Assembly: GCA_964369775.1 (NCBI GenBank)
Contig: CAYJHQ010000001.1
Coordinates: 62,001 to 126,000, forward strand
Direction: 5' to 3'
Source of the DNA: CAUPWF01 sp964369775
Lineage (GTDB): Bacteria; Bacillota; Clostridia; Lachnospirales; Lachnospiraceae
DNA: 64,000 bases
Below, one piece after another: positions 8,540-18,258 of the stretch. How positions within the stretch are numbered: the stretch's first letter is position 1; every line of letters begins with the position of its first letter. The position numbers and the translations under genes are program-made. Under the pieces are notes generated by a model. That model was not told the origin of the DNA. It saw nothing but the letters and a program-made list of their open reading frames with translations, and did not search any database.

Positions 8540-10141
8540 TTATTTAATAATCCTTTCAAAAACTTTTATCCCATCAATAGCTGCAGATGTGATTCCACCT
8601 GCATATCCAGCTCCTTCGCCACATGGATATAACCCTTTGACTGCACTTTCAAAATTCTCATCTCTTGTAATTCTTACGGGAGATGAAGTTCTAGTCTCAA
8701 TCGCAACAAGAATCGCATCTTTTGAATCAAATCCTTTTATTCTTTTTCCAAAAGATTCTATTCCTTCTATGAGTGCCTCTGCAATAGTATTATCTAATAT
8801 GTTTCGGATATTAGCTCCTTCGTAAAGTCCTTTTATCTGCGGTGCTACCCTTCCAACTTTTGTTGTAGGTACGTTGTTGATAAAGTCTTCAAATCTTTGA
8901 ATCGGTACTTTCCCATTGCATAACTTGAAAGCATTAGCTTCTAGTTTTTCTTGATATTTCATACCACTAAGAGGTGACTCCATACCGAAATCATCTGGTG
9001 TTACTGTCACTACTATAGCACTATTTGCATTGTCACCATTTCTTTTGTGATAGCTCATCCCATTTACAACTAGAGAATCTTTTTGAGAACTAGCATTTAC
9101 CACATATCCTCCTGGACACATGCAAAAGCTGTACACGCCTCTTCCGTTTTTTAGATTCGCAGTGAGTTTATAGCTAGAGGCTGGAAGTGATTGGCTGTAC
9201 TCTTCACCATATTGAGAAACATTAATCATATGTTGACTATGCTCTATTCGAAGTCCAACCGCGAAAGGTTTTGCTGTTAACGGTATTCCAATCTCATGTA
9301 GATAAGCGAAAGTATCACGAGCACTATGGCCAATTGCAAGTACAACATTTTGGCTATCTATACGCTTATTCTCATTAACAATCACGCCTGTAACTTGATT
9401 ATTTTCAATAGATAAACCTGTTACTTTTGACTGAAAATGAAAGTTACCTCCAAGTTCAATAATACGGTTTCTCATACCAGATACAATCTCTAATAAAATA
9501 TCGGTTCCAATATGCGGTTTACTGTCATATAGGATGGCTTCTGGTGCACCAAATTCAACTAGGGTTTCTAAAACTCTTCGATTGCGCCCATGAGGATCAT
9601 TTACGCTTGTATTTAACTTCCCATCAGAAAATGTACCTGCTCCTCCTTCACCAAATTGTACATTGGAATCTAAATCCAATTCACCTGTTTCCCAAAATAC
9701 TTCGACATCTCTTAACCTCTCATAAACTGGTTTCCCACGCTCTAAAACAATCGGATTAAGACCTAACATTGCAAGTTCGTAAGCACAGAATAAACCAGCT
9801 GGTCCTGATCCTATGATAACTGGTGGACTTTTATACAATCTCTTAATTTGATCACTATTGCTATCATAACTGCAACTATACTCTTTTTTCTTATAAATAG
9901 AAGCACTTACTCTCTTGCATCTCTTTTGAATAAACTCAAGCACTTTTATTTCTGATTTCACCTCTATCACAATAGCGTAGACATAGATAACCTGTGGTTT
10001 TTTTCTCGCATCAATCGATTTTTTATCAATAAACCATTGAATAATGCTCTCTTCTTTCAAATTACATAACTTACACGCTTGTATTAAAATATCTTCCTTG
10101 CTGTGCTCTGTTGGTAATTTCAATCCACTAATTTTTATCAT
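8540..10141 (-). CDS. FAD-dependent dehydrogenase, COG2509 type
   Basis: Uncharacterised FAD-dependent oxidoreductase of about 533 aa. The N-terminal 100 residues form a small alpha/beta extension; then a dinucleotide-binding motif PVIIGSGPAGLFCAYELA (about 110-127) starts the FAD domain. Conserved features include QFGEGGAGTFSDGKL, typical of this family, and a C-terminal PCGEGAGYAGGI that closes the FAD site. No membrane helix or signal peptide. It lies 12 bases after the BaiN-like oxidoreductase, so both belong to the long mutS-miaA transcript. The substrate is unknown; annotation as a geranylgeranyl-type reductase would be over-reading. Confidence 0.88.
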   Translation of the reverse strand: MIKISGLKLPTEHSKEDILIQACKLCNLKEESIIQWFIDKKSIDARKKPQVIYVYAIVIEVKSEIKVLEFIQKRCKRVSASIYKKKEYSCSYDSNSDQIKRLYKSPPVIIGSGPAGLFCAYELAMLGLNPIVLERGKPVYERLRDVEVFWETGELDLDSNVQFGEGGAGTFSDGKLNTSVNDPHGRNRRVLETLVEFGAPEAILYDSKPHIGTDILLEIVSGMRNRIIELGGNFHFQSKVTGLSIENNQVTGVIVNENKRIDSQNVVLAIGHSARDTFAYLHEIGIPLTAKPFAVGLRIEHSQHMINVSQYGEEYSQSLPASSYKLTANLKNGRGVYSFCMCPGGYVVNASSQKDSLVVNGMSYHKRNGDNANSAIVVTVTPDDFGMESPLSGMKYQEKLEANAFKLCNGKVPIQRFEDFINNVPTTKVGRVAPQIKGLYEGANIRNILDNTIAEALIEGIESFGKRIKGFDSKDAILVAIETRTSSPVRITRDENFESAVKGLYPCGEGAGYAGGITSAAIDGIKVFERIIK

Positions 10142-10153
10142 TTTAATACCTCT

Positions 10154-11374
10154 TTATTTTTCTGCGCTTTCTCTTCCTGCTATCAAGCCGCTAATCCATG
10201 CGAAGTGTAGGTTATACCCTCCGCAAATACCATCTACATTTAAGACTTCACCTGTAATGTATAAATTTTCATGAAATTTTGATTCAAATGTCTGCTTGAT
10301 TTCACTTAACGGAATTCCACCTGCAGTTACTTGGGATTCTTTAAATGATTTCGAATTTATAACTGTTACACTGAATTTTTTAATAATACGTACCATTTTT
10401 TCTATTACTTCACTTGACAATTCGTTAACAGAATCATCGCCTTCGATTCTACATAAGTAAAGTAAAAGCTGAGTCAATTTATCTTTGAGCAATCCATTCA
10501 TGTATGCAGTAACATTCATTCCCTCAAACTTAGCTTTACGACGAACCAAAAATTCAAATAGATATTTTGCTTCTACATGAGGCATAAAATCGATATAAAT
10601 CTCTGCAACTTTCTTTTCTAGCAATCCCTGTGAAAGAATTCTGCTAATTTGGAATACTGGAATCCCCGATACCCCATAGTTTGTCAACTGTAATTCACCT
10701 GTGGCAGACCCGCACTCTTTTTTATCTAACACTGCAGTCACGGTAGCTTGCGTTCGCACACCTGCAATCTTCTTAAAGAACTTCCCATGACATTCCATTC
10801 CAACTAACGCTGGCGTCAACTTAGTGATACTATGTTTCGTGTGATTTATAAGAGTAAATCCATCTAGCTGCTTAATTGAATGAACACCTGATTTACCACC
10901 TGTGGATATTATAAGTGCGTCGCAGTGATACGTACTTTTATCAGACACTACTTTAAATCCAGCTCCTTCATCTATGATATTTTTCACACCTTCATTTAGC
11001 TGAATTGTGACATCAAGAACTTTTAATTGGTTGCTAAGAGCCTCTCGAACAGTAATAGACTGCTCTGTCTGCGGATAACAATATCCCCCTGTTTCCTTTA
11101 CAAGCATACCAATCCCTTCAAAGAAAGGAATAATATTCTTTGAAGTCTCTGTTGTCAGCAAGAACTTTACAAACGATTCCTCATCACTATAATAGGCTGT
11201 ACTATCCATATGCGTATTTGTAAAATTACATCTTCCATTTCCTGTAACGAGTATCTTTTTTCCTAGTTCACTGTTTTGTTCGATTATAATAACTTCTGCA
11301 CCATTTTTGGCAGCCGCATAGGCAGCAGTCAGTCCTGACGCACCTCCACCAATTACGATTACACTTTTTTTCAT
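10154..11374 (-). CDS. BaiN/YhiN (HI0933-like) flavoprotein oxidoreductase
   Basis: 406 aa. Rossmann motif IGGGASGLTAAYAAAKNG at the N-terminus, the characteristic GNGRCNFTNTH (about 46-56), and a C-terminal GEVLNVDGICGGYNLHFAW that completes the flavin site. This family includes BaiN, reported to reduce bile-acid intermediates in clostridia, and E. coli YhiN of unknown role; a bile-acid function here is not supported by neighbours. Overlaps the preceding PLP enzyme by 4 bases, so translation is probably coupled. Annotated in many genomes as 'aminoacetone oxidase family FAD-binding enzyme'. Confidence 0.88.
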   Translation of the reverse strand: MKKSVIVIGGGASGLTAAYAAAKNGAEVIIIEQNSELGKKILVTGNGRCNFTNTHMDSTAYYSDEESFVKFLLTTETSKNIIPFFEGIGMLVKETGGYCYPQTEQSITVREALSNQLKVLDVTIQLNEGVKNIIDEGAGFKVVSDKSTYHCDALIISTGGKSGVHSIKQLDGFTLINHTKHSITKLTPALVGMECHGKFFKKIAGVRTQATVTAVLDKKECGSATGELQLTNYGVSGIPVFQISRILSQGLLEKKVAEIYIDFMPHVEAKYLFEFLVRRKAKFEGMNVTAYMNGLLKDKLTQLLLYLCRIEGDDSVNELSSEVIEKMVRIIKKFSVTVINSKSFKESQVTAGGIPLSEIKQTFESKFHENLYITGEVLNVDGICGGYNLHFAWISGLIAGRESAEK

Positions 11375-12654
11375 AACTTAATAATTCCTTTTCGTACCAA
11401 ATGTTCTAAACTCATTAGTATTCCTAGCTTTGCATGCGGCCACGTAAGCCCGCCTTGAAAATAAACGGCATATGGTGCTTTTACCGGTGCATCTGCGCTT
11501 AGTTCTATAGATGAACCTTGTACAAAGGCCCCTGCAGCCATAATCACTTTGCTGTCGTATCCTGGCATGTCCCAAGGCTCTAGTGTAACATAGCTATCTA
11601 CTGGAGCAGCAGCTTGAATCCCCTGACAAAATGCAATTATACCGTCAGCAGAGCCAAATGTAACTGCTTGAATAATGTCGTTTCTCTCTTCTAGTCCCGT
11701 TGGAATTACAGGATATCCAAGTTTTTCATAGATATTAGCTGCTAATATTGCTCCTTTTAATGCACTAGCAACAACGATTGGAGCTTGAAACAAACCTTGA
11801 AAAAACGATTGCATCACTCCTAAACTTGCTCCAACTTCCTTTCCAAGTCCAGGTGCAGTTAGTCGATATCCGCATGCTTCTATATAAGTTTCTTTACCTA
11901 CTATATATCCACCGATTGGGCAAAGCCCACCGCCTGGGTTTTTAATCAAAGAGCCAACACAAAGGTCTGCTCCCACATCAGTTGGCTCAATTGTATCGAC
12001 AAACTCCCCATAACAATTATCAACCATGCAGATAATTTCTGAATCTAACTCTTTGATAAATGTAATCAATTCTCCAATTTCTTTTACAGAAAAACTAGGT
12101 CTTGTCTGATACCCTTTCGATCGTTGAATAGTAACCATTTTGATTTTCTCTTTTTGAATCGAAGTTTTTATGTTTGCGTAATCAAAGCCACCATCTTCCA
12201 ATAATTCGACCTGTCGATACTCTACCCCGTATTCAGCTAATGACCCTTTCGACTCTCTAATTCCAATAACTCCTTCTAACGTATCATATGGCTTCCCGAC
12301 AGGAGATAATAAAATATCACCTGGTTTTAGATTTGCTGATAACGTAAGAGCAAGCGCATGAGTTCCACAAGTTATCTGTGGTCTCACTAGCGCGGCTTCT
12401 GTATGAAACACATCTGCATATACAGCTTCAAGAGTATCTCTTCCATGATCACTATATCCATAGCCGCTTGCATAATGAAAGCATTCTGCACTCACTTTGT
12501 TTTTTTGCATCGCATGTATAACTTTTAGTTGGTTAAACTCCGCAATTTGATCTATAGTTACAAATCGTTCTTCTAATGTTTCGATAATCTTATTTCCAAA
12601 GTCGAGAACTTCTTTTGAAATTCCCATCTGCTCATATATTTTAATAATGTCCAT
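11371..12654 (-). CDS. YnbB-like PLP-dependent enzyme (methionine gamma-lyase family, 'aluminium resistance protein')
   Basis: Fold-type I PLP enzyme, 427 aa, of the COG4100 family, related to Cys/Met metabolism enzymes. Visible are the PLP phosphate site region (RPQITCGTHALALTL), the Asp-containing VDNCYGEFVD, and a Lys-containing GSLIKNPGGGLCP that fits the Schiff-base lysine. No reaction is established for this family. The start at 12654 falls just after the miaA stop (12656) and follows AGAGAGG; a longer form from 12696 would run into miaA. In many Firmicutes this gene sits beside miaA and hfq; hfq is not seen here. Confidence 0.88.
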   Translation of the reverse strand: MDIIKIYEQMGISKEVLDFGNKIIETLEERFVTIDQIAEFNQLKVIHAMQKNKVSAECFHYASGYGYSDHGRDTLEAVYADVFHTEAALVRPQITCGTHALALTLSANLKPGDILLSPVGKPYDTLEGVIGIRESKGSLAEYGVEYRQVELLEDGGFDYANIKTSIQKEKIKMVTIQRSKGYQTRPSFSVKEIGELITFIKELDSEIICMVDNCYGEFVDTIEPTDVGADLCVGSLIKNPGGGLCPIGGYIVGKETYIEACGYRLTAPGLGKEVGASLGVMQSFFQGLFQAPIVVASALKGAILAANIYEKLGYPVIPTGLEERNDIIQAVTFGSADGIIAFCQGIQAAAPVDSYVTLEPWDMPGYDSKVIMAAGAFVQGSSIELSADAPVKAPYAVYFQGGLTWPHAKLGILMSLEHLVRKGIIKL

Positions 12655-12655
12655 T

Positions 12656-13597
12656 CTAGACAATCCTCTCTCTCGCAATGTGAACCATTGCTTCAATCAA
12701 TGATTTCTCATCTTTATAATTTACTCTATCCACCCAAGTCACTGTTCTTTCTCTACGAAACCATGTTAACTGCCGCTTTGCAAAATGCCTAGTATCCCTC
12801 TTTAAGATGTAGATAGCTTCCTCAAGAGTCATTTCCTCATTAAGATAAGCAATTATTTCTTTATACCCTAAGCCTTGAAGAGAAACTAAATCTTTTTGAT
12901 ATCCTTTGTGTAGCAAACTTTTTACTTCTTCTACTAATCCTTCTTCAATCATCTGATCGACTCGTAAATCGATTCGTTGATATATGTTAGATCTTTCATC
13001 ATTAAGAACAAAATAAACAAAATCATAAGGTGAGTCTTTTTCTCTTGCTTCTTCATTATGCTCTGATATCTTTTTACCCGTTTCATAAAAGTATTCGATT
13101 GCCCGAATCACTCTCTTTGTATTGTTTCTGTGTATTTTTTCTGCCGATGCATTGTCAATACTCTTCAACTTATCATGTAGATACTCTGCACCTTTTTCGA
13201 TTAATTCCTGCTCTAATTGTTCACGAAAAGCACTTTCTTGTTTCGGTGTGAAGTTGACATCGTAGAGGAGCGCTTGAATATAAAAACCTGTTCCTCCTAC
13301 AATAATAGGTAGCTTACCCTTCTTATATATTTCTTCTATAGACTCAAGAGCCATTTTTTTAAAATGAGCTACGCTAAATTCGTCACTTGGGTCCAATACA
13401 TCTACAAGGTGATGAGGAATCCCTTCCATTTCATTGCTCTTTATTTTGGCAGTTCCAATATCCATATACCTATACACTTGCATAGAATCTGCTGAAATAA
13501 TTTCACCATTCAAAGCTTTTGCTAATGCAATGGATGCTTTTGTTTTTCCTACTGCTGTAGGACCTGTTAAAATGAGTAATGGTTTCTTTTCTATCAT
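12656..13597 (-). CDS. miaA: tRNA dimethylallyltransferase MiaA
   Basis: Transfers a dimethylallyl group to N6 of A37 in tRNAs that read UNN codons. P-loop GPTAVGKT at residues 12-19, the substrate segment SADSMQVYR at 36-44, GGTGFYIQALL around 100-110, and the C-terminal TRHFAKRQLTWFRRE tRNA-binding segment. 313 aa is normal. It shares a transcript with miaB, which methylthiolates the same base, so two steps making ms2i6A37 are encoded on either side of mutSL. Ten bases separate it from mutL. Confidence 0.97.
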   Translation of the reverse strand: MIEKKPLLILTGPTAVGKTKASIALAKALNGEIISADSMQVYRYMDIGTAKIKSNEMEGIPHHLVDVLDPSDEFSVAHFKKMALESIEEIYKKGKLPIIVGGTGFYIQALLYDVNFTPKQESAFREQLEQELIEKGAEYLHDKLKSIDNASAEKIHRNNTKRVIRAIEYFYETGKKISEHNEEAREKDSPYDFVYFVLNDERSNIYQRIDLRVDQMIEEGLVEEVKSLLHKGYQKDLVSLQGLGYKEIIAYLNEEMTLEEAIYILKRDTRHFAKRQLTWFRRERTVTWVDRVNYKDEKSLIEAMVHIARERIV

Positions 13598-13607
13598 AAT
13601 TTCTCCA

Positions 13608-15578
13608 TCAAACGATTCGTTTAAATTTCTTATCCATTTCCTGCCTAGTCATCGACACAATTACTGGCCGCCCATGAGGACAATGAAATGGATTTTCTAA
13701 AGTTAATAATTGACCAATCAACGCATCTACTTCTAGTGCAGAAAGATGCTGTTTCCCTTTTACAGCAGCTTTACAAGATAGAGAAGCAATTTTTTCTGTA
13801 ATCAAATCTGTTTTTGCTCCAGTAAATTGCACTTCACCTAGTTGATCTAAGAGTTCAAAAAACAATCGTTTAGATGCGATTGAAAATAGATTTGCTGGTA
13901 CTCCTCTAACCACATAAGAGTCTTGTCCAAATTCTTCTAATTCAAACCCAATTTCCGTGAATAGATGAATGTGAGTCTCTAGCAAAGTTTTTTCTTGCAT
14001 AGATAAATCTAGCACGAGAGGTGGCGTTATGTACTGAGTATTAAACTCTTTCTTTGCCCAATTTTTCATAGTCTCTTCATAAAGAACTTTTTCATGTGCT
14101 GCATGTTGATCAATAATATATAGTTGATCTGTATATTCTATTATCCAATAAGTAGCAAAGGCTTGACCAAGCAACTTATACTCAACTTTTTTATTCATTG
14201 TCGTATCTTCTTTATCAAATAGAGATAAAGTTTCATATTTGGGCAAATACGTCTTATCTTCTTTTACCATCCCAACCAGTTTTTCTTCCTTTGTTAGTAC
14301 TACAGGCTTCTCTTCTTTTATTTCTACAACTGGTTTTTCTTCTTTTATCGGCAGTGTGACCTCTGGATTTAGTGATTCGTGAGATGCAGTTACCCGTGAC
14401 TTCATCTTTTCTATAAAGAAATCTAGATTTTCTTTATGTTGCTCTTTTGTTCTAGAGTCTCCATAGCGATTCAAATTCCTGTGTGGTCTTGAAATTGTTG
14501 CTGATTCACTTTTTAATGATTCACTTTTTGGTGATTCAACTTTCGTCGATTCTATTTTTACTGGATCTATTGTCACTTGAGGAATGTGTTCTTTTACTAA
14601 CAATCCGTCTTTGACCGCCTGATACACCGATTGGTATACCATCTGCTGGTTACTAAATCTCAATTCCATTTTTGTCGGATGAACATTGACATCCACCAAG
14701 TTTGTATCTAGTTCAATATGAAGAACAGTAAAAGGGTACTTATGCATCATAGAGAACCCTTTATATCCATCTTCTATTGCTTTTGCTATTATATTGCTTT
14801 TTACATATCTACCATTCACAAAAAAATTCTCATAGTTTCGATTTCCTCTAGAGATGATAGGCTTTCCAATAAATCCTTTCACCCCTACTCCATGTGCTGA
14901 CGTATCAATTTGAATCAAATTATTAGCGATATCTCTCCCATATATGCGATATATCATGTCTTTTACATCGTTTGTTCCTGATGTAAATAGTTTTTGGGTA
15001 CCATTGTTGATAAATTCAAATGATATATGAGGGTTCGACAGTGCTAGTCTTGTAACAAGATCTCCGATGTATCCTGCTTCAGTTGAAGGGGCTTTTAAAA
15101 ATTTTTTCCTAGCGGGTGTATTGTAAAATAATTGGCGTACTAAAAAAGTAGTACCATCTGTACTCGCTACTTCTTCAAACTCTTTTTCTACACCTCCGTA
15201 TATAGAATAACTATACCCTGTCGTTTCTTCTTTTCTTTTCGTAATAACTTGAAGCTGTGAGACTGAAGATATACTAGATAAAGCTTCCCCACGAAAACCT
15301 AATGTATCTATTGAAAATAGATCCTCTACTTTTTTTAATTTACTAGTGGCATGCCTTAAAAAAGCATACTTAATATCATCTCTTTGAATACCTTTACCGT
15401 TATCTGTAATTCGTATAAAAGCAGTTCCACCTTCTTTAATTTCAACTACAATAATAGATGCATTTGCATCTATTGCATTCTCTATTAACTCTTTCACCAC
15501 AGAGACAGGACGTTCTATTACCTCTCCTGCAGCAATTTTATCAATTGTTATTTGATCTAATACTTGGATTTCTGACAT
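13608..15578 (-). CDS. mutL: DNA mismatch repair protein MutL (endonuclease type)
   Basis: GHKL ATPase and nicking endonuclease of mismatch repair. N-terminal ATPase motifs: ELIENAIDA with catalytic Glu33, DNGKG at 59-63, GFRGEAL at 94-100. A long charged linker (about 335-445) joins the C-terminal domain, which has the endonuclease motif DQHA(x2)E(x4)E at about 489-500 and CPHGRP near the end. This is the nicking type found in organisms without MutH. The linker contains two in-frame tandem repeat blocks (14503-14562 and 14244-14351). The gene starts 4 bases after mutS. Confidence 0.96.
   Translation of the reverse strand: MSEIQVLDQITIDKIAAGEVIERPVSVVKELIENAIDANASIIVVEIKEGGTAFIRITDNGKGIQRDDIKYAFLRHATSKLKKVEDLFSIDTLGFRGEALSSISSVSQLQVITKRKEETTGYSYSIYGGVEKEFEEVASTDGTTFLVRQLFYNTPARKKFLKAPSTEAGYIGDLVTRLALSNPHISFEFINNGTQKLFTSGTNDVKDMIYRIYGRDIANNLIQIDTSAHGVGVKGFIGKPIISRGNRNYENFFVNGRYVKSNIIAKAIEDGYKGFSMMHKYPFTVLHIELDTNLVDVNVHPTKMELRFSNQQMVYQSVYQAVKDGLLVKEHIPQVTIDPVKIESTKVESPKSESLKSESATISRPHRNLNRYGDSRTKEQHKENLDFFIEKMKSRVTASHESLNPEVTLPIKEEKPVVEIKEEKPVVLTKEEKLVGMVKEDKTYLPKYETLSLFDKEDTTMNKKVEYKLLGQAFATYWIIEYTDQLYIIDQHAAHEKVLYEETMKNWAKKEFNTQYITPPLVLDLSMQEKTLLETHIHLFTEIGFELEEFGQDSYVVRGVPANLFSIASKRLFFELLDQLGEVQFTGAKTDLITEKIASLSCKAAVKGKQHLSALEVDALIGQLLTLENPFHCPHGRPVIVSMTRQEMDKKFKRIV
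14244..14351 (-). repeat. Four degenerate 27-bp units in the mutL linker
   Basis: Four consecutive 27-bp units encode nine-residue repeats: PIKEEKPVV, EIKEEKPVV, LTKEEKLVG and MVKEDKTYL. The first two are the most alike; divergence increases towards 14244. They lie in the disordered, charged linker of MutL, so copy-number change would keep the reading frame. Confidence 0.75.
14503..14562 (-). repeat. Four 15-bp tandem units in the mutL linker
   Basis: Plus-strand units begin GATTC at 14503, 14518, 14533 and 14548; the first two differ at only two or three bases (GATTCACTTTTTAAT and GATTCACTTTTTGGT). In the protein they read KIEST, KVESP, KSESL, KSESA. Each unit is five codons, so gain or loss would not shift the frame. 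Confidence 0.85.
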
Positions 15579-15582
15579 ATGT

Positions 15583-18228
15583 TTACCACCTATTGTTTAA
15601 TTTGCTCTGCAGGCGATGAATTGTATTCAAAGCATCAATCGGAGTCAATGTACCCACATCAATTCCTTTTAACTCTTCTAGTACGTCGTCATCTTTTACT
15701 GTGTCAAATAAGGAAAATTGCGCAATGTCAACTTCATCGTATCGTTTTGATTTAGTTTTTGATGTTAAATCTTGAGCTGTCATGTTCTTAATTTTTGTCG
15801 TAATATCTGCATCACTTAATTCAGCCACAATTTCCTTTGCACGATCGATTACCGCACTAGGAACTCCTGCCAATTTCGCAACTTGTATACCATAACTTTT
15901 ATCAGCACCACCCTTGACAATCTTTCTAAGGAATACGATATCATCTCCTTTTTCTTTTACTGCAATACAATAATTGCTTACGCCTGCTATCTTTCCTTCT
16001 AGTTCAGTTAACTCGTGATAGTGGGTTGCAAATAATGTCTTAGAACCAAGAATTTTTGTATTACTGATATGCTCCACTACAGCCCAGGCGATAGACAACC
16101 CATCAAACGTACTCGTTCCTCGTCCAATTTCATCTAAAATCAATAAGCTTTTTGCTGTCGCGTTCCTTAATATATTGGCTACCTCTGTCATCTCGACCAT
16201 GAAAGTACTCTGTCCTGAAGCCAAGTCATCAGATGCACCAACTCTGGTAAATATACGATCTACCACACTAATGTTCCCGCTTTTTGCGGGGATAAATGCA
16301 CCAATTTGTGCCATCAGAACAATCAAAGCCGTTTGTCTCATATATGTTGATTTTCCAGCCATATTAGGTCCTGTAATAATCGAAATTCTATTTTCTTTTT
16401 CATCTAGATAAATATCATTATCGATAAACATATTGTCTTGCAACATTTTTTCAACTACAGGGTGTCTTCCCCCCTTAATATCTAGGACTCCTTTTGTGTT
16501 TAACTTTGGTTTTACATAATTGTTTCGTTCCGCAACATAGGCAAATGACGAAAGTACATCTAGTTTTGCAAGTGATTTTGCTGTAGCTTGTACTCGAACA
16601 ACTTCTTCCCCGATTTTATCTCGAATTTCTGCAAAGATTTGATATTCAAGGGCATACAGTTTGTCTTCAGCTCCTAATATAGTATCTTCTAATTCTTTAA
16701 GTTCTGTAATGATATATCTCTCTGCATTTGCAAGCGTTTGTTTTCGCGTATAGTATTCAGGAACAAGATTTTTATAAGAGTTTGTCACCTCTAGGTAATA
16801 TCCAAACACTTTGTTATACTTAATCTTAAGGTTTTTGATTCCAGTCTTCTCTCGTTCCGTTTCCTCTAATTTTGCTAGCCATTCTTTTCCATCTGACTTT
16901 GCATTTCGTAGTCTTTGAACTTCCTCGTTGAAAGTGGCTCTAATAATCCCCCCCTCTTTCATTGCAATAGGTGGATCTTCTAGGATTGCTTGATCAATCA
17001 ATTTATATAAATCTTCCAATGTATCCAGTGATTCTCTTAACTCTACTAGTTTCTCTGATTTTGCATCCACTAAAATGTTTTTGATATGAGGAAGCATTTC
17101 CAAAGATAACTTAAACGAAATTAAATCTCTCGGATTTGCTGATTGAAAGGTCACCCTACTGATTAATCTTTCCAAATCGTACACAGGTCCTAAATACTCA
17201 CGAATTTCTTCTCTCATAATCGCTTGCTTTTTTAATTCGCCCACTGCAATATGGCGAGACTCGATTGCTGCTTTATCTATGAGCGGTTGTTCGATATATT
17301 TTCTCATAAGTCGAGAACCCATTGCAGTCTTTGTCTTGTCTAAGACCCAAAGCAGTGATCCTCGTTTTTGCTTCTCTCGTAGGGTTTCACAAAGTTCTAA
17401 ATTTCTTCTCGACGAACTGTCGATTAACATATATTTGCCTGTTACGTAATACGATACATTAGAAATATGAGAAAGAACTGTCTTTTGAGTCTCATATAAA
17501 TATTGTAATAATCCTCCTGCTGAGACGAAACCACATGGATAATCTGCCATTCCAAGTCCGCTTAGACTTGTAGCCGAAAAATGTTTACACAATGTATCTT
17601 CACAAATTTTATCATCAAAATACCAACTATCAATCGCGTAAACCGCTATATTTAAGCGATTTTTCAGTTCATCTAAGTCTGTTCCACTCATATAAAAAGC
17701 CTCATTGCAGATAATCTCTGCAGGAACAAATTTATTTATCTCATCTAGTAATTTTCTAGAATCATCTATCTCTGTCACCATAAACTCACCCGTAGATACG
17801 TCAGCTATAGATACTCCATATTTATCTGCTATATATGTAATACTCATTATGTAGTTGTTTTTGCCCTCTTCTAAAGACTGAACATTTAAATTGGTACCAG
17901 GTGTAACAATTCTTACAACTTCTCGTTTAACTAGCCCTTTTGCGAACTTCGCGTCTTCCACTTGTTCGCAAATAGCCACTTTATAACCTTTTGAAACCAA
18001 CCTATTCAAATAATTTTCAGCAGCATGAAAAGGAACACCGCACATAGGTGCCCGTTCCTCTAATCCACAACTCTTTCCTGTTAGTGTAATTTCTAGTTCT
18101 CGTGATGCTGTAATTGCATCATCGAAAAACATTTCATAAAAATCTCCCAATCTATAGAACAAAATACAATCCTTATGCAATTTCTTTGTCTCTACATATT
18201 GTTGCATCATTGGTGTTAACTCTGCCAC
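15583..18228 (-). CDS. mutS: DNA mismatch repair ATPase MutS
   Basis: Mismatch-sensing ABC-type ATPase, 881 aa. The mismatch-wedge motif FYE is at residues 30-32 (Phe30, Glu32). The core and lever domains occupy about 270-570. The ATPase domain has GPNMAGKST at about 619-627, a signature region with SLLILDEIGRGTSTFDGLS, and ATHYHEL. The C-terminus carries a helix-turn-helix dimer segment. It is MutS1, not MutS2, because there is no Smr domain and the FYE wedge is present. Thirty bases after miaB; mutL follows closely. Confidence 0.98.
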   Translation of the reverse strand: MAELTPMMQQYVETKKLHKDCILFYRLGDFYEMFFDDAITASRELEITLTGKSCGLEERAPMCGVPFHAAENYLNRLVSKGYKVAICEQVEDAKFAKGLVKREVVRIVTPGTNLNVQSLEEGKNNYIMSITYIADKYGVSIADVSTGEFMVTEIDDSRKLLDEINKFVPAEIICNEAFYMSGTDLDELKNRLNIAVYAIDSWYFDDKICEDTLCKHFSATSLSGLGMADYPCGFVSAGGLLQYLYETQKTVLSHISNVSYYVTGKYMLIDSSSRRNLELCETLREKQKRGSLLWVLDKTKTAMGSRLMRKYIEQPLIDKAAIESRHIAVGELKKQAIMREEIREYLGPVYDLERLISRVTFQSANPRDLISFKLSLEMLPHIKNILVDAKSEKLVELRESLDTLEDLYKLIDQAILEDPPIAMKEGGIIRATFNEEVQRLRNAKSDGKEWLAKLEETEREKTGIKNLKIKYNKVFGYYLEVTNSYKNLVPEYYTRKQTLANAERYIITELKELEDTILGAEDKLYALEYQIFAEIRDKIGEEVVRVQATAKSLAKLDVLSSFAYVAERNNYVKPKLNTKGVLDIKGGRHPVVEKMLQDNMFIDNDIYLDEKENRISIITGPNMAGKSTYMRQTALIVLMAQIGAFIPAKSGNISVVDRIFTRVGASDDLASGQSTFMVEMTEVANILRNATAKSLLILDEIGRGTSTFDGLSIAWAVVEHISNTKILGSKTLFATHYHELTELEGKIAGVSNYCIAVKEKGDDIVFLRKIVKGGADKSYGIQVAKLAGVPSAVIDRAKEIVAELSDADITTKIKNMTAQDLTSKTKSKRYDEVDIAQFSLFDTVKDDDVLEELKGIDVGTLTPIDALNTIHRLQSKLNNRW

Positions 18229-18258
18229 TTCTATCTCCTTTTGACAAGCTGCGCTGTC

